Shown: piece after piece, positions 17,886 to 25,778 of the stretch
Layout: every line of letters begins with the position of its first letter
Position numbering within the stretch: position 1 is the stretch's first letter
Source of the DNA: Brevibacterium sp. UCMA 11754
GTDB lineage: Bacteria; Actinomycetota; Actinomycetes; Actinomycetales; Brevibacteriaceae
Assembly (NCBI RefSeq): GCF_021532275.1
Contig: NZ_JACBOT010000031.1
Coordinates: forward strand, 62,001 to 126,000
DNA: 64,000 nucleotides
Direction of reading: 5' to 3'
The notes under the pieces: generated by a model
The model's input: only the letters and a program-made list of their open reading frames with translations
What the model was told of the DNA's origin: nothing
Database searches by the model: none
Program-made: the position numbers and the translations under genes

Positions 17886-18947
17886 TCAGACTACGAGCTT
17901 GTTGCTGCAAAATCCACGGAGCTCTGGCGCCTGGCCAAATAGCTTGTTGGCGAAGGTGCCGAGGCTGAGAATCTCATTGAATTTGAACCGAACTACTTTG
18001 TACCCCATCGCCAACAGCCGATTATGTTGGTGACTTTCCTTGTTCATTCGGTCGAATCCGGCGTCTACGTACTTCTGGGTCCCGTCGACGTAGAGCACCA
18101 CCTTCGTCGCTCTGTGGAGGAAATCCAAGCGGGTCAGCAATCGTTGGCCGTCGAAGATGTCGACCTGCTGACTGAAGTCTCGCAGGCCCAGTTGGTGCAG
18201 GTTCAGTGAAGCACGGCTTTCCGCGTAGCTTTCGGAAAAGGGACTGATCGCTGAAGTGAGCGTTCGCGCCTGGATCTTCCCCGTTGCCAACCGCCCTATT
18301 ACTGGCGCGAACAGTTCATCCACAGCACCCGGTACTCGAGTCAGTGCATCTCGCGGATATCCGAAGCTGAAGATTGATTCTTCGTCGGAGCCGAACATAT
18401 GTTCTCGAAGGACCTGCTCGAGTGCGACGAATCCGGAGGCTGGCCCCAGTATCCGGGCCAGGTCCACCGCCGTTCGTGCAATTGTCGTCGCTGTCAAACC
18501 GTCGACGATCTGTCTATCTTCGGCCGCTAGAGTCCGTCGCGATCGAATCAGCTCGCGACTTCTTGAATTAGCTTTCGGGTGGCTCACTGTCACCGGGCCG
18601 TCGGTCACGTCGAACAGTTTGATCTTGTGTAGCCTGGCTGCCGAGACTCCCCAGATCACGTCATCGTTGCGATAGTGCGGATAGTGAAGAGTTCTCAAAC
18701 GAGCAAGGTGGTCGAGATAACGATGACGATGCGATTTCTCCTTGTACAGGCCCCGCTCGTGGTAACGCATCCACTCTCTGTCGGTTCCGAACACTGCTAT
18801 CGCCGAGTGCTTCGGATCCCTACACTGCCTGACAACCGAGTACACTCCTCGACAGATCTTCACCAGGCAGCAATTCTTCGCGCGTCTGATCAGGGTCGTG
18901 TTGACACCAGCGGCCGCGAGATCGTCGTAGCAAACAATGTTATACAT
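17886..18947 (-). CDS. AbiEi-like winged-helix / DUF559-type endonuclease-fold protein
   Basis: The 353-aa protein begins with a winged-helix segment typical of AbiEi-type antitoxin domains (YDDLAAAGVNTTLIRRAKNCCLVKICRGVYSVV). The middle resembles the long linker of actinobacterial AbiEi/DUF559 proteins (GLTATTIARTAVDLARI). The C-terminus aligns with the Vsr-like DUF559 fold (YAESRASLNLHQLGLRDF, TRLDFLHRATKVVLYVDGTQKY, HNRLLAMGYKVVRFKFNEI). The usual active-site tripeptide E-Y-D reads Y-V-D and the downstream H is K, so nuclease activity is doubtful. No AbiEii toxin gene is adjacent. The gene interrupts the conserved rsmI-metG neighbourhood, has lower GC than its neighbours, and is bracketed by two copies of a nested hairpin, which suggests acquisition. 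Confidence 0.7.
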   Translation of the reverse strand: MYNIVCYDDLAAAGVNTTLIRRAKNCCLVKICRGVYSVVRQCRDPKHSAIAVFGTDREWMRYHERGLYKEKSHRHRYLDHLARLRTLHYPHYRNDDVIWGVSAARLHKIKLFDVTDGPVTVSHPKANSRSRELIRSRRTLAAEDRQIVDGLTATTIARTAVDLARILGPASGFVALEQVLREHMFGSDEESIFSFGYPRDALTRVPGAVDELFAPVIGRLATGKIQARTLTSAISPFSESYAESRASLNLHQLGLRDFSQQVDIFDGQRLLTRLDFLHRATKVVLYVDGTQKYVDAGFDRMNKESHQHNRLLAMGYKVVRFKFNEILSLGTFANKLFGQAPELRGFCSNKLVV

Positions 18948-19116
18948 GTCCGCATGATGTGCTCCGCACCATTGCGATGGCGAGCCTCAGGCAACACCCT
19001 GTGCACAGGGGGCCGGCGTCCCCAGGTTGAATACGCCTAAGTCGACGGGTTGTCCCCAGGATTCGAACTCAAGTCAATCGCACCTCGCCGGGAATCTGCA
19101 CGGATGACGCATCAGT

Positions 19117-19160
19117 TTGCGGAACAGTACATAGGTTGCAACCCGTGTACTGTTCCGCAA
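19117..19160. repeat. Nested hairpin element, copy 2
   Basis: Perfect 15-bp arms TTGCGGAACAGTACA and TGTACTGTTCCGCAA enclose a loop with the palindrome GGTTGCAACC. It lies 46 bp beyond the rsmI stop codon, upstream of the AbiEi/DUF559-like gene. It is nearly identical to copy 1 at 17775 and in the same orientation. It could serve as a terminator, a REP-like element or a recombination boundary. Confidence 0.9.
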
Positions 19161-19206
19161 CCTGAGGAGCGGCAGGTGTGCTCCGGCGCGAGAATCCGCG
19201 AGCACC

Positions 19207-20238
19207 TCACTCCCGGTGCAGCCAGGCCTCGTAGATCTCACGTTTGGACAGTCCGAACTGCTTCGCGACCTGCCCCGCGGCATCTTTCGCGCGCACTCCG
19301 GACTCCACGAGTTCTCCGACGGTGTCGAGGTGGTCCTCCGGTGCCGTCTCGACCGCGGTTGCTCCGGCGAGTACGAGGGTCAATTCCCCGCGCAGTCCGT
19401 CTGCCGCGAGGTCACGCAGCGAGGACACGGTACCCCGCAGGGTCTCCTCGTAGGTCTTCGTCAGTTCGCGGCTGATGCTCATGGGCCGGTCTGGACCGAT
19501 GACCGTAAGGAAGTCATCCATCGTGTCGGCGACACGATGGGGGCTTTCGAAGAACACCATGGTCCGCTTCTCACCGCGCAGTTCCTCGAGGAGGTTCTTG
19601 CGTGCCCCAGATTTGCGCGGCAGGAAGCCTTCGAAGCTGAACCGGTCGCTGGGCAGTCCGGAGACGGCGAGCGCCATGAGCACGGCAGAGGGTCCCGGCG
19701 TAGAGGTGATCGGCAGTCCGGCCTCTGCGCATGCCTTGACCACGCGGTACCCGGGATCCGAGACGGCGGGCATTCCTGCGTCGCTGAGCAGGACAACGGT
19801 CTGGCCGGAGCGAATGAGTTCGACCAGCTCGGGCGCCCGAGACTGTTCGTTGTGGTCGAAGACGCTGATGACTCGTTTGGTGTGCGTGAGTTCCAAACGC
19901 TGCGTCAGCGACAGAAAACGGCGAGTGTCCTCTGCTGCGATGACATCGGCGCCGGCGATGGCGCGTTGCATGCGCTCGCTCGCGTCGCCGAGGTTGCCGA
20001 TAGGAGTCCCGACCAGGACGAGTTTGCCGCCGGCTGAGGCTGAGGTTGAGGCAGGGTCAGAACCCATAGGGTCGAAGGCATCCTGCGCCCCGTCCACGTG
20101 GTCCTGCACAACCGGGGATGAGTCCGTATCGTCGGCGGCGTGGTCCTCGGCGACTTGGCCATCGGCGGCGTGGTCATCGGCCGCGTGGTCATCGGCCGCG
20201 TGGTCATAAGTGGCGTCGGCGTCCGGTCTTCCGGACAT
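19207..20238 (-). CDS. rsmI: 16S rRNA 2'-O-ribose C1402 methyltransferase RsmI
   Basis: From GKLVLVGTPIGNLGD onward the protein matches RsmI, with ADVIAAEDTRRFLSL, VVLLSDAGMPAVSDPGYRVVKAC, LPITSTPGPSAVLMALAVSGLPSDRFSFEGFLPRK and FFESPHRV. It methylates C1402 in the decoding centre using SAM. The ATG at 20238 overlaps the upstream gene's stop (TGATG) and would add an acidic N-terminal tail with five DHAAD/DHAADG repeats. A later ATG at 20067 (MGSDPASTS) would give a standard-length enzyme. The first would be translationally coupled; which is used cannot be decided from sequence. Confidence 0.92.
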   Translation of the reverse strand: MSGRPDADATYDHAADDHAADDHAADGQVAEDHAADDTDSSPVVQDHVDGAQDAFDPMGSDPASTSASAGGKLVLVGTPIGNLGDASERMQRAIAGADVIAAEDTRRFLSLTQRLELTHTKRVISVFDHNEQSRAPELVELIRSGQTVVLLSDAGMPAVSDPGYRVVKACAEAGLPITSTPGPSAVLMALAVSGLPSDRFSFEGFLPRKSGARKNLLEELRGEKRTMVFFESPHRVADTMDDFLTVIGPDRPMSISRELTKTYEETLRGTVSSLRDLAADGLRGELTLVLAGATAVETAPEDHLDTVGELVESGVRAKDAAGQVAKQFGLSKREIYEAWLHRE

Positions 20239-20708
20239 CAACCGGCTGACCCCGCACCGACCATGGCGACTCCGAAGACCAGAACCATGACTCCGACGTA
20301 GCCGACCCAGAACAGCAGCCACAGTGCGGTGCCGACGTAGCCGACCCACAGCGCGGCGACGGCCATACCGTCTCCGCGCTCTCCAGACTGCCGAATCTGC
20401 TTACGGGCGATATGGCCCATGATGATTCCGGCGATGCCCGCGAGGAAGATGCTGCTCATCACTCCGAAGATCGAGGCGACGAGAGCAATGATCGCCAGAG
20501 TGTTCGTGGGCGGAAGCGGCTGATAGGCGTAGGCCACCACGGGTGCCCCACCGGTGTACTGGGCGTTGGGGTTATACGCGGCGTTGGGGTTATAGCTTGC
20601 AGCGCCGTAGTTGGCATTCACATTGTTATAGCCGCTGCCCGTTGCGGGGCCTGACTGCGGCTGCTGGTAATACATGTCTGGATTGTTCCAGTTGTTCTGA
20701 CTGCTCAT
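20238..20708 (-). CDS. DUF4190 membrane protein with Asn/Gln/Tyr-rich N-terminus (1)
   Basis: About 156 aa from ATG 20708, which follows AAGGAG. The N-terminal half is low complexity (Asn, Gln, Tyr, Pro, Gly). The C-terminal half carries two membrane helices separated by the conserved loop GHIARKQIRQSGERGDGMAVAALWVGYVG, the DUF4190 signature. Function is unknown; such proteins sit in the inner membrane with a disordered cytoplasmic tail. It is the last of three paralogues in tandem and overlaps the rsmI start. Confidence 0.82.
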   Translation of the reverse strand: MSSQNNWNNPDMYYQQPQSGPATGSGYNNVNANYGAASYNPNAAYNPNAQYTGGAPVVAYAYQPLPPTNTLAIIALVASIFGVMSSIFLAGIAGIIMGHIARKQIRQSGERGDGMAVAALWVGYVGTALWLLFWVGYVGVMVLVFGVAMVGAGSAG

Positions 20709-20796
20709 GGCGCGATCTCCTTGCGTATGTCTACAACGGTACCGAGTCGTTCTCTGGGACAAAAGGTGAGGTTGTTACAGATGCGTCTCAGTTCAG

Positions 20797-21264
20797 TCAG
20801 TATGTCGCCTCTTCGGCAGCAACGCCCATCATGATTGCGAGCACCATGACCCCGATGTAGAGGCCCCAGAAGATCAGCCAGAATCCAGTACCGAGGTAGC
20901 CTGCCCAGAGTGCGGTCAGCGCCATCGCATCTCCGCGTTCGCCGCGCTGAAGTATCTGTCTGCGAGCGATGTGGCCCATGACGATCCCGGCGATGCCGGC
21001 AGGCACAAATGATGTCATGGCCCCTGCAAGTGACAGCACCATGGCGATGATCGCCACGGTGTTAGTCGGCACGATCGGCTGGTAGATGTACGTTACAGGG
21101 CCAGCAAATCCGGGGTTCGGGCCGACCCCCGGGTTGCGGCCGAATCCAGGGTTGGGTCCGTATGCGGCTGACTGTGAGTAGGCGGAATAGCCTGGGTAGC
21201 CACCGTTTGCCGGATGGCCCGAAGCTGCGTTGCTGCCGCTGACGGACAGTTGCCGAGTGTACAT
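20797..21264 (-). CDS. DUF4190 membrane protein (2)
   Basis: The 155-aa protein has a Gly/Asn/Pro/Tyr-rich N-terminus with repeated GPNPGFGRNPGVGPNPGF-type units. A membrane helix, the GHIARRQILQRGERGDAMALTALWAGYLG loop and a second helix follow. The ATG at 21264 follows AGGAG. It is closely similar to its neighbour at 20238 in the membrane half and divergent in the tail, consistent with duplication. Confidence 0.82.
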   Translation of the reverse strand: MYTRQLSVSGSNAASGHPANGGYPGYSAYSQSAAYGPNPGFGRNPGVGPNPGFAGPVTYIYQPIVPTNTVAIIAMVLSLAGAMTSFVPAGIAGIVMGHIARRQILQRGERGDAMALTALWAGYLGTGFWLIFWGLYIGVMVLAIMMGVAAEEATY

Positions 21265-21492
21265 ATCTGGTTCGCTCCTGTTGCTGTGGCTGCTCGCGGG
21301 ATGACCCCTGCTGAAGGGATGCTCCCCTTGCGTCTGACTACAACGCTATCGAGCCGCACAGTTTCGACGGGGGCGAACCTGTTGCAATCCTGCACCACCG
21401 GTGTCAGGGCAGAAAATGGATTCTCATGAGCTGTGCCTCCCAAAGACGGTTTCCCAGCACCTGGCTCTCCCGACGACGGTCCTGACGATCCC

Positions 21493-22149
21493 TCAGTAGC
21501 TCATCCCGGCAGCGAGGAATCCAAGACCCAGAACGCCGATGAAGATGACGATCATCAGCAGAGCGAAGCCGATGCCGATGTAGCCCATGACCAGCCCTGT
21601 GGTGGCCTGGCCTCGGCCGTCTTCGCCGGTTCTCTTGATCTGGCCGCGAGACACGTGACCGAAGATGACGGCGAGGATCGGGGCGATCCACAGGAACATC
21701 GCCACGATTGAGAACAGTATGCCGATGACAGGGACCAGGGAGAGGATGCTGCAGACCAAGCCGCCGCCGAGCCCGATGATGCCCATCCACATCGCCCAGC
21801 CCGACAGGGTGTTCACTGCTGGCCGCACCATCATCGGTGCCCCGTAGGTCATCGGCTGGCTGTATCCCGCCGGCTGGCTGTACTGGCTGTACCCGTACGC
21901 GTCCGGCTGGCTGTAGCCATACGTGCCCGGCTGGATGTAGACCGCTGGGCCGGACTGGGGCTGCTGATACTGGTTCGGGTTCGAATACGGGTTCGGGTTC
22001 GAGTACTGGCCTTGGTCCTGGTACTGGTACTGGCCTGAGCCGTACCCTGGTTGCGGCTGAGACGCGCCGTACCCATTGTTGAACTGTTGGGATCCGACCT
22101 GTGGTGGATCGCTCGGGCGATAGTTCGGGTTGTATGACACGCTCTTCAC
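21493..22149 (-). CDS. DUF4190-like membrane protein with Tyr/Gln/Pro-rich N-terminus (3)
   Basis: The N-terminal ~105 residues are a repetitive, prion-like Tyr/Gln/Asn/Gly/Pro tract (PNPYSNPNQYQQPQSG, TYGYSQPDAYGYSQYSQ). The C-terminus has three to four membrane segments around GHVSRGQIKRTGEDGRGQATTGLVMGYIG. No good ATG precedes the domain; GTG 22149 or GTG 22140 (VSYNPNYRPSD) is the likely start, so the 5' end is uncertain. The gene is divergent from pmt. Confidence 0.75.
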   Translation of the reverse strand: MKSVSYNPNYRPSDPPQVGSQQFNNGYGASQPQPGYGSGQYQYQDQGQYSNPNPYSNPNQYQQPQSGPAVYIQPGTYGYSQPDAYGYSQYSQPAGYSQPMTYGAPMMVRPAVNTLSGWAMWMGIIGLGGGLVCSILSLVPVIGILFSIVAMFLWIAPILAVIFGHVSRGQIKRTGEDGRGQATTGLVMGYIGIGFALLMIVIFIGVLGLGFLAAGMSY

Positions 22150-22324
22150 CGTTTCATTCGTTTGCCGCCTGTTGAGGACTACCTTAGTCGTCCCAAGGGC
22201 CCTAAGGACAATACGCCGACGTCCCCCAACCCGCCGCTCGCGCCGATCTCCCGCCGCACATGAACGACTCACCCTGAGGACCAGATGGGAAGAAGCGTCT
22301 CATCGGACCTTAAACTTGACGATA

Positions 22325-24235
22325 ATGACTCAACCCGAAGATCCCCAGGCGCCGAGGTGGTCCACCGACCCCGCGGATGAGTCCACCGACCCCACACACC
22401 CCCAAACCGATTCCCCCTCATCCGCAACGACTGCAGTAACCGACTCCCCCTCGTCTGCAGCCGCATCGGCTGCCACCAAGCTCATCGCCCGGGAACGTCG
22501 TGCTGACCGGCGCGAATCAATCCGCGCCAATGCTGCTGCCATTCGCAGGCGCACCTTCAGCGCCGGAATGTGGGCGACTCGCGCACCGATCTGGATGTGG
22601 CCGGCCCTGCTGATCATTACAGCTATCGGGGGTGTACTCCGGCTGTTCAATCTCGATTTCCCTCACCGTCTGATCTTCGACGAAACCTATTACGTCAAGG
22701 ACGCCTACTCCGTCTTCAAGTTCGGCTACGAACGCTCCTGGCCGGAGAATGCCGATGACTCCTTCAACGCCGGCGACCCGAGCGTCATCGAGTCCACTCC
22801 CGAATATGTCGTCCACCCGCCGTTGGGCAAATGGATCATCGGTGCCGGCATTCACCTCTTCGGCGTCGACGATTCCTTCGGCTGGCGGTTCTCCGTCGCC
22901 ATCGTCGGCACCCTGACGATCTTCCTCATGGGCTTCATCGCGTGGAAGCTCTTCCGCTCCGCGTTCTTCGCCTGTGTGGCCGCTGGCCTGCTCTCGATCG
23001 ATGGTGAGCACTTCGTGCATTCGCGCACGAGTCTGCTCGACATCATCCTCATGGCCTTCGTCCTCCTTGCCTTCGCCTTCATCGTTCTCGACCGAGAGTT
23101 CGTCACGAAGCGCCTCGCCCGTTTCACTGCGTCGGTCGGTCCCCCGGCAGACTCGTCATCAGACCCGGCATCAGAGCGATCTCGCGACCGTCGCCCATCG
23201 CGAAGCAAGGATCTGATCAATTTCGGGCCCCGCCTCGGCGTGCGTCCCTGGCTCATCGCCGCAGGCATCAGCCTGGGTCTGGCAATGGGAGTGAAATGGT
23301 CGGGGCTCTATGCCGTCGCCGCATTCGGGATCCTCGTCGTCGCCTGGGACGTGCACTCGCGTCACCGCGCCGGGACCGTCCACCCCTGGCTGGGCATGCT
23401 CATCCGCGACAGCATTCCTGCGTTCATCAAACTCGTGCCCGTGGCGCTGCTGACCTATGTCGTCACGTGGTCCGGGTGGATCCGATCCGATGATGCCTGG
23501 GACCGGCAGTGGGCGTTCGAGAACGGCGGCTGGTGGAGCGCAATGCCGGACTGGCTGCTATGGCTGCCGTCTCTGGCCCACTACCACTACACGGCGTATT
23601 CGTTCCATGTCGGCCTCGACTCGGAACACCCGTATATGTCGAACCCGTGGGGGTGGATCGTCCAGTGGCGGCCGACGTCGTTCTACTACGAATCCCCTGA
23701 CCAGGGAAGCATGGGCTGCGCCGTTGAGCACTGCTCTGCGGCGATCACCTCGCTCGGCAATCCGGTCATCTGGGGGTTGGCACCCATCGCCGTCCTCATC
23801 GCGCTGGTCGCTTGGATCATCCGCCGAGATGTTCGCGCCGGAGTCATCCTGGCCGGACTTGCCGCGACCTGGCTGCCCTGGTTCGCCTACCAGGAACGCA
23901 CCATCTTCACCTTCTACACGATCGTCATGGTGCCCTTCGTCGTCCTCGCGTTCACCTACTGCCTCACGCTCCTCTGGGGCCGAGCCCCCACCGCTGATCC
24001 GAGTCCCCCGACCGACCCCGCAGGCTCCACCCACTTCGCTCCCCAACCGCGCGGCCCTCTCTTCGCCGGTCGCGGCACGCGAACCCCCTGGTCCCTGTTC
24101 GGCCGTCGGATGGCCGTGGGGCTCATCCTTGTGGCCGCGATCATGGCCTTCGCCTACTTCTGGCCGGTCTACACCGGCGAAGTCATCCCGTTCGAGGCCT
24201 GGAACAACCGCATGTGGAACGTCACCTGGCGCTGA
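22325..24235 (+). CDS. pmt: Protein O-mannosyltransferase (GT39, Pmt)
   Basis: Starting at ATG 22325 the protein is 636 aa. After a Ser/Thr/Pro/Asp-rich cytoplasmic tail of about 70 residues come multiple membrane helices. The first extracytoplasmic loop holds the catalytic DE pair (LIFDETYYVKDAYSVFKFGYE) and HPPLGKWIIGAGI. The segment DGEHFVHSRTSLLDIILMAF and a C-terminal RMWNVTWR are typical of GT39. It transfers mannose from polyprenyl-phosphate-mannose to Ser/Thr of secreted proteins. It is divergent from the rsmI side, as in other actinobacteria. Confidence 0.95.
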   Translation: MTQPEDPQAPRWSTDPADESTDPTHPQTDSPSSATTAVTDSPSSAAASAATKLIARERRADRRESIRANAAAIRRRTFSAGMWATRAPIWMWPALLIITAIGGVLRLFNLDFPHRLIFDETYYVKDAYSVFKFGYERSWPENADDSFNAGDPSVIESTPEYVVHPPLGKWIIGAGIHLFGVDDSFGWRFSVAIVGTLTIFLMGFIAWKLFRSAFFACVAAGLLSIDGEHFVHSRTSLLDIILMAFVLLAFAFIVLDREFVTKRLARFTASVGPPADSSSDPASERSRDRRPSRSKDLINFGPRLGVRPWLIAAGISLGLAMGVKWSGLYAVAAFGILVVAWDVHSRHRAGTVHPWLGMLIRDSIPAFIKLVPVALLTYVVTWSGWIRSDDAWDRQWAFENGGWWSAMPDWLLWLPSLAHYHYTAYSFHVGLDSEHPYMSNPWGWIVQWRPTSFYYESPDQGSMGCAVEHCSAAITSLGNPVIWGLAPIAVLIALVAWIIRRDVRAGVILAGLAATWLPWFAYQERTIFTFYTIVMVPFVVLAFTYCLTLLWGRAPTADPSPPTDPAGSTHFAPQPRGPLFAGRGTRTPWSLFGRRMAVGLILVAAIMAFAYFWPVYTGEVIPFEAWNNRMWNVTWR

Positions 24236-24276
24236 CCGTTCCCAGCCGTTCCGGTGTCACCTGGCGCTGACCGTTC
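24221..24276. repeat. 21-bp direct repeat at the pmt stop codon
   Basis: GTCACCTGGCGCTGACCGTTC is present at 24221-24241, covering the last codons and stop of pmt, and again without mismatch at 24256-24276, 35 bp downstream. It is a local duplication. Unlike the rpfB and metQ repeats, its period is not a multiple of three. Confidence 0.85.
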
Positions 24277-24401
24277 AGTCCCGCCTCGGGCGACAAACTC
24301 CGCCCCTCGGCAGCTCGACACACACCTGCCACGAAGGCGTCGCCTCGGCGACATTGATCGTTCACCTGGGGGTCACATGCCGTCGTTAGCGTCGAATCAT
24401 T

Positions 24402-25778
24402 GTGAACTACCAATCGACTCTGACTCCCCCAGCGCCCACCGATCGCGTGGCCACAGCGCCCGCTGACAATGAGAGCGCAGCACGGCCGCATCGGGCCGTG
24501 GCGATCATTCCCGCCCGGGGCGGCTCCAAGGGAATTCCGCTGAAGAACCTGCAGAAGGTCGCCGGGGTCTCGCTTCTGGCGCGCGCGATCAACGCAGCCA
24601 ATTCAACACCGAGCATCGACCGCGTGGTCGTCTCGACCGATCATGAGGGCATCGCCGCAGAGGCGATTCGCGCCGGCGCCGAGGTGTGCCACCGTCCCGC
24701 TGACATCGCCGGGGACACCGCGACCAGCGAATCGGCCCTGATCTACACGCTGGCCAACCTCGGCGAGGAATTCGACACCACCGTGTTCATGCAGTGCACC
24801 TCGCCGTTCATCGACTCGGCCTCGATCGACAACGCGGTCGCTGCCGTGCGTGACGGGGACGCCGACGTCGTGTTCTCCGCCGTGGAGGACCACTCGTTCC
24901 TGTGGCGCCTCGATGACGGCGAATCGGCAATCGCCGTCGGTCACGAAGCCAGCTTCCGGCCACGTCGCCAGGACCGTGCCAAGCACTACAACGAGACCGG
25001 CGCGTTCTACGTCATGCGCACCGACGGCCTGATCGAACACGAGCACCGCTTCTTCGGCCGCGTCACGATCGAAGAGGTCCCACCTGAGCACGCACGCGAA
25101 ATCGACGACATGTCCGACCTGTCACTGGTCCGCGCGATCGCCTCCACGCAGGAGACCGCGCAGGTCATCGACGTCGACGCCCTCGTCACCGACTTCGACG
25201 GAGTCCACACCGACGACGGCGCCTACGTCGACGAGGACGGCAACGAACAGGTCCGCGTCCATCGCGGCGACGGCATGGGAGTCTCACGCCTCGTCAGATC
25301 AGGACTGCCTGTCATGATCCTGTCGAAGGAACGCAACCCAGTCGTCACCCGTAGGGCGGAAAAACTTCACGTAGACGTAACCCAGGGCGTCGACAATAAA
25401 TCGAAGGTTCTGCAGTCGTGGATCGACGAACAGGGCCTTGACGCAACCCGAGTGGCCTACGTCGGAAACGACATCAACGACCTCGAAGCCTTCGACGTCG
25501 TCGGCTGGCCCATCGCAGTCGCGGACGCCCACCCCAAGGTGCTCGCAGCGGCTCGAGTGGTCCTCGATCGGCCCGGCGGAAAGGGAGCGGTCCGCGAAGT
25601 CTGCGACCTCATTCCCGTGCCCGACCAGGCAACGCAGCAGCTGCCGACACGGGGCCTGACATCCGTGCTGGACTCCGACTCACACACCAATGCTCACCGA
25701 CCATCCATCCAGCAGCAACAGCCGTTGCTCACGAATCACGCAGAAGGTTTGCGTACCAATCGAAAGCAGGTTTCATGA
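24402..25778 (+). CDS. neuA: CMP-nonulosonate cytidylyltransferase fused to a HAD sugar-phosphate phosphatase
   Basis: This 458-aa bifunctional protein has an N-terminal NeuA-type cytidylyltransferase (about residues 30-255; AIIPARGGSKGIPLKNL, MQCTSPFI, KHYNETGAFYVM). A C-terminal HAD phosphatase of the KDO-8-P/Neu-9-P phosphatase class follows (about 260-420). All four HAD motifs are present: TDFDGVHTDD, MILSKE, the K in VDNKSKVLQSW, and AYVGNDINDLEAF. The last ~40 residues are a Gln/His-rich tail. A GTG start is used. With the overlapping NeuB-type synthase it supplies every step from a hexose- or hexosamine-6-phosphate to a CMP-activated nonulosonic acid, if the synthase makes the 9-phosphate. 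No NeuC epimerase is present nearby. Confidence 0.9.
   Translation: MNYQSTLTPPAPTDRVATAPADNESAARPHRAVAIIPARGGSKGIPLKNLQKVAGVSLLARAINAANSTPSIDRVVVSTDHEGIAAEAIRAGAEVCHRPADIAGDTATSESALIYTLANLGEEFDTTVFMQCTSPFIDSASIDNAVAAVRDGDADVVFSAVEDHSFLWRLDDGESAIAVGHEASFRPRRQDRAKHYNETGAFYVMRTDGLIEHEHRFFGRVTIEEVPPEHAREIDDMSDLSLVRAIASTQETAQVIDVDALVTDFDGVHTDDGAYVDEDGNEQVRVHRGDGMGVSRLVRSGLPVMILSKERNPVVTRRAEKLHVDVTQGVDNKSKVLQSWIDEQGLDATRVAYVGNDINDLEAFDVVGWPIAVADAHPKVLAAARVVLDRPGGKGAVREVCDLIPVPDQATQQLPTRGLTSVLDSDSHTNAHRPSIQQQQPLLTNHAEGLRTNRKQVS

Noticed and set aside
17886-18947. Complete AbiE toxin-antitoxin pair
   Set aside because: Only the AbiEi-like/DUF559 protein is present. No nucleotidyltransferase toxin (AbiEii) lies next to it.
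19055-19085. GATTCGAACTC on the plus strand (GAGTTCGAATC on the minus) resembles a tRNA T-arm
   Set aside because: No acceptor stem, D-arm or anticodon arm can be paired around it. It looks like chance sequence upstream of the DUF559-like gene.
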